Source: Chloroflexota bacterium
Lineage (GTDB): Bacteria > Chloroflexota > Dehalococcoidia > UBA2247 > RBG-13-53-26
DNA: 5,704 bases
Assembly: GCA_003650185.1 (NCBI GenBank)
Contig: QMOF01000152.1
Span: forward strand, 1 to 5,704
Direction: 5' to 3'
Shown: in pieces, positions 5,580-5,704 of the stretch
Layout: every line of letters begins with the position of its first letter
Numbering within the stretch: the stretch's first letter is position 1
Notes under the pieces: model-generated
What the model was told of the DNA's origin: nothing
The model's database searches: none
The model's input: only the letters and a program-made list of their open reading frames with translations
Program-made: the position numbers and the translations under genes

Positions 5580-5704
5580 GCCAATGTACTCGTCCACTAC
5601 ATATGAGACAGTTGGAGGTCCGGGGCGATCTCCGGATGGCAGTCTCTAAGATACTCCGCAGGCGTTCTCCATTGCAATGCTTGATGAGGGCGGATGTGGT
5701 TATA
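5574..5704 (-). mobile_element. End of an insertion sequence (IS481/IS3-like), truncated by window edge
   Basis: Contains the C-terminal codons of a transposase followed 17 bp later by TGTCAAGCCAATGTACTCG (plus strand from 5574), which begins with TGT as many IS481/IS3 terminal inverted repeats do. The boundary at 5574 is inferred: the other end of the element, its matching inverted repeat and any target duplication are outside the window. Confidence 0.5.
5597..5704 (-). CDS. Transposase C-terminal fragment (rve integrase-core family, IS481/IS3-like)
   Basis: Thirty-five codons plus TAG, entering from the right window edge. The peptide begins YNHIRPHQALQWRTPAEYL, which matches the very conserved end of DDE integrase-core transposases (YNxxRPHxxLxxxTPxE) that follows the catalytic glutamate; the remaining residues (RDCHPEIAPDLQLSHM) are a variable tail. 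The catalytic D, D and E residues would lie outside the window, so whether the element is intact cannot be told. It points in the same direction as the operon, and read-through from it could also feed the downstream genes. The motif alone does not separate IS481 from IS3 family members. Confidence 0.82.
   Translation of the reverse strand, partial: YNHIRPHQALQWRTPAEYLRDCHPEIAPDLQLSHM

Noticed and set aside
5023..5649. 208-codon plus-strand open frame across the Ig-like lipoprotein and promoter
   Set aside because: Low-complexity Thr/Ser/Pro/Val composition is the reverse reading of the lipoprotein; it also crosses the promoter and the transposase end.
1..5704. CRISPR array, tRNA, rRNA or tandem repeat
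   Set aside because: No regularly spaced direct repeats, tRNA-like arms or rRNA segments were seen; the window is nearly filled by protein genes.

Overview
The window is a bacterial catabolic and transport locus, read almost entirely from the minus strand. DNA is moderately GC-rich, start sites mostly have strong GGAGG-type Shine-Dalgarno sequences, and the surface proteins are lipoproteins. A fused 4TM/12TM TAXI-type TRAP permease, an Ig-like 'SSVAVGGTVTVTGSGL' lipoprotein, a FadE-like acyl-CoA dehydrogenase and a zinc alcohol dehydrogenase together fit a Chloroflexota (Dehalococcoidia/Anaerolineae-like) or similar environmental anaerobe. That taxonomic guess is inference only; no marker gene is present.

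Layout in the direction of transcription, from the right edge of the window to the left. (i) 5597-5704 is the C-terminal end of an rve-type (IS481/IS3-like) transposase, cut by the window edge; a likely insertion-sequence end lies near 5574. (ii) 5430-5596 is a leader with a very good sigma70-type promoter (TTGACA, 17 bp, TGC-TAGCAT) and a 13-bp palindrome. (iii) 5064-5429 encodes a small Ig-like lipoprotein. (iv) 4007-5023 encodes a TAXI-family TRAP substrate-binding lipoprotein. (v) 3944-3972 is a perfect 12-bp hairpin. (vi) 1939-3924 encodes the fused TRAP permease, starting at TTG. (vii) 754-1923 encodes an acyl-CoA dehydrogenase. (viii) 1-624 encodes the N-terminal 208 residues of a zinc-dependent medium-chain alcohol dehydrogenase that runs off the left edge.

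The gaps (40, 82, 15 and 129 bp) suggest one operon. The lipoproteins sit outside the cytoplasmic membrane; the TAXI protein captures a carboxylate and delivers it to the ion-coupled DctQM-like permease. Inside the cell, the acyl-CoA dehydrogenase would desaturate the CoA ester of the imported acid or a derivative, and the alcohol dehydrogenase would handle an alcohol/carbonyl step. No CoA ligase or CoA transferase is visible, so substrate identity and pathway order remain open.

The most interesting points are: a promoter whose -35 box appears to be supplied by the end of an insertion sequence; an Ig-like lipoprotein co-transcribed with a TAXI transporter; a hairpin placed so it could set the binding-protein-to-permease ratio; and an acyl-CoA dehydrogenase whose usual C-terminal catalytic glutamate is Ala while a Glu is present at the isovaleryl-CoA-dehydrogenase-type position.
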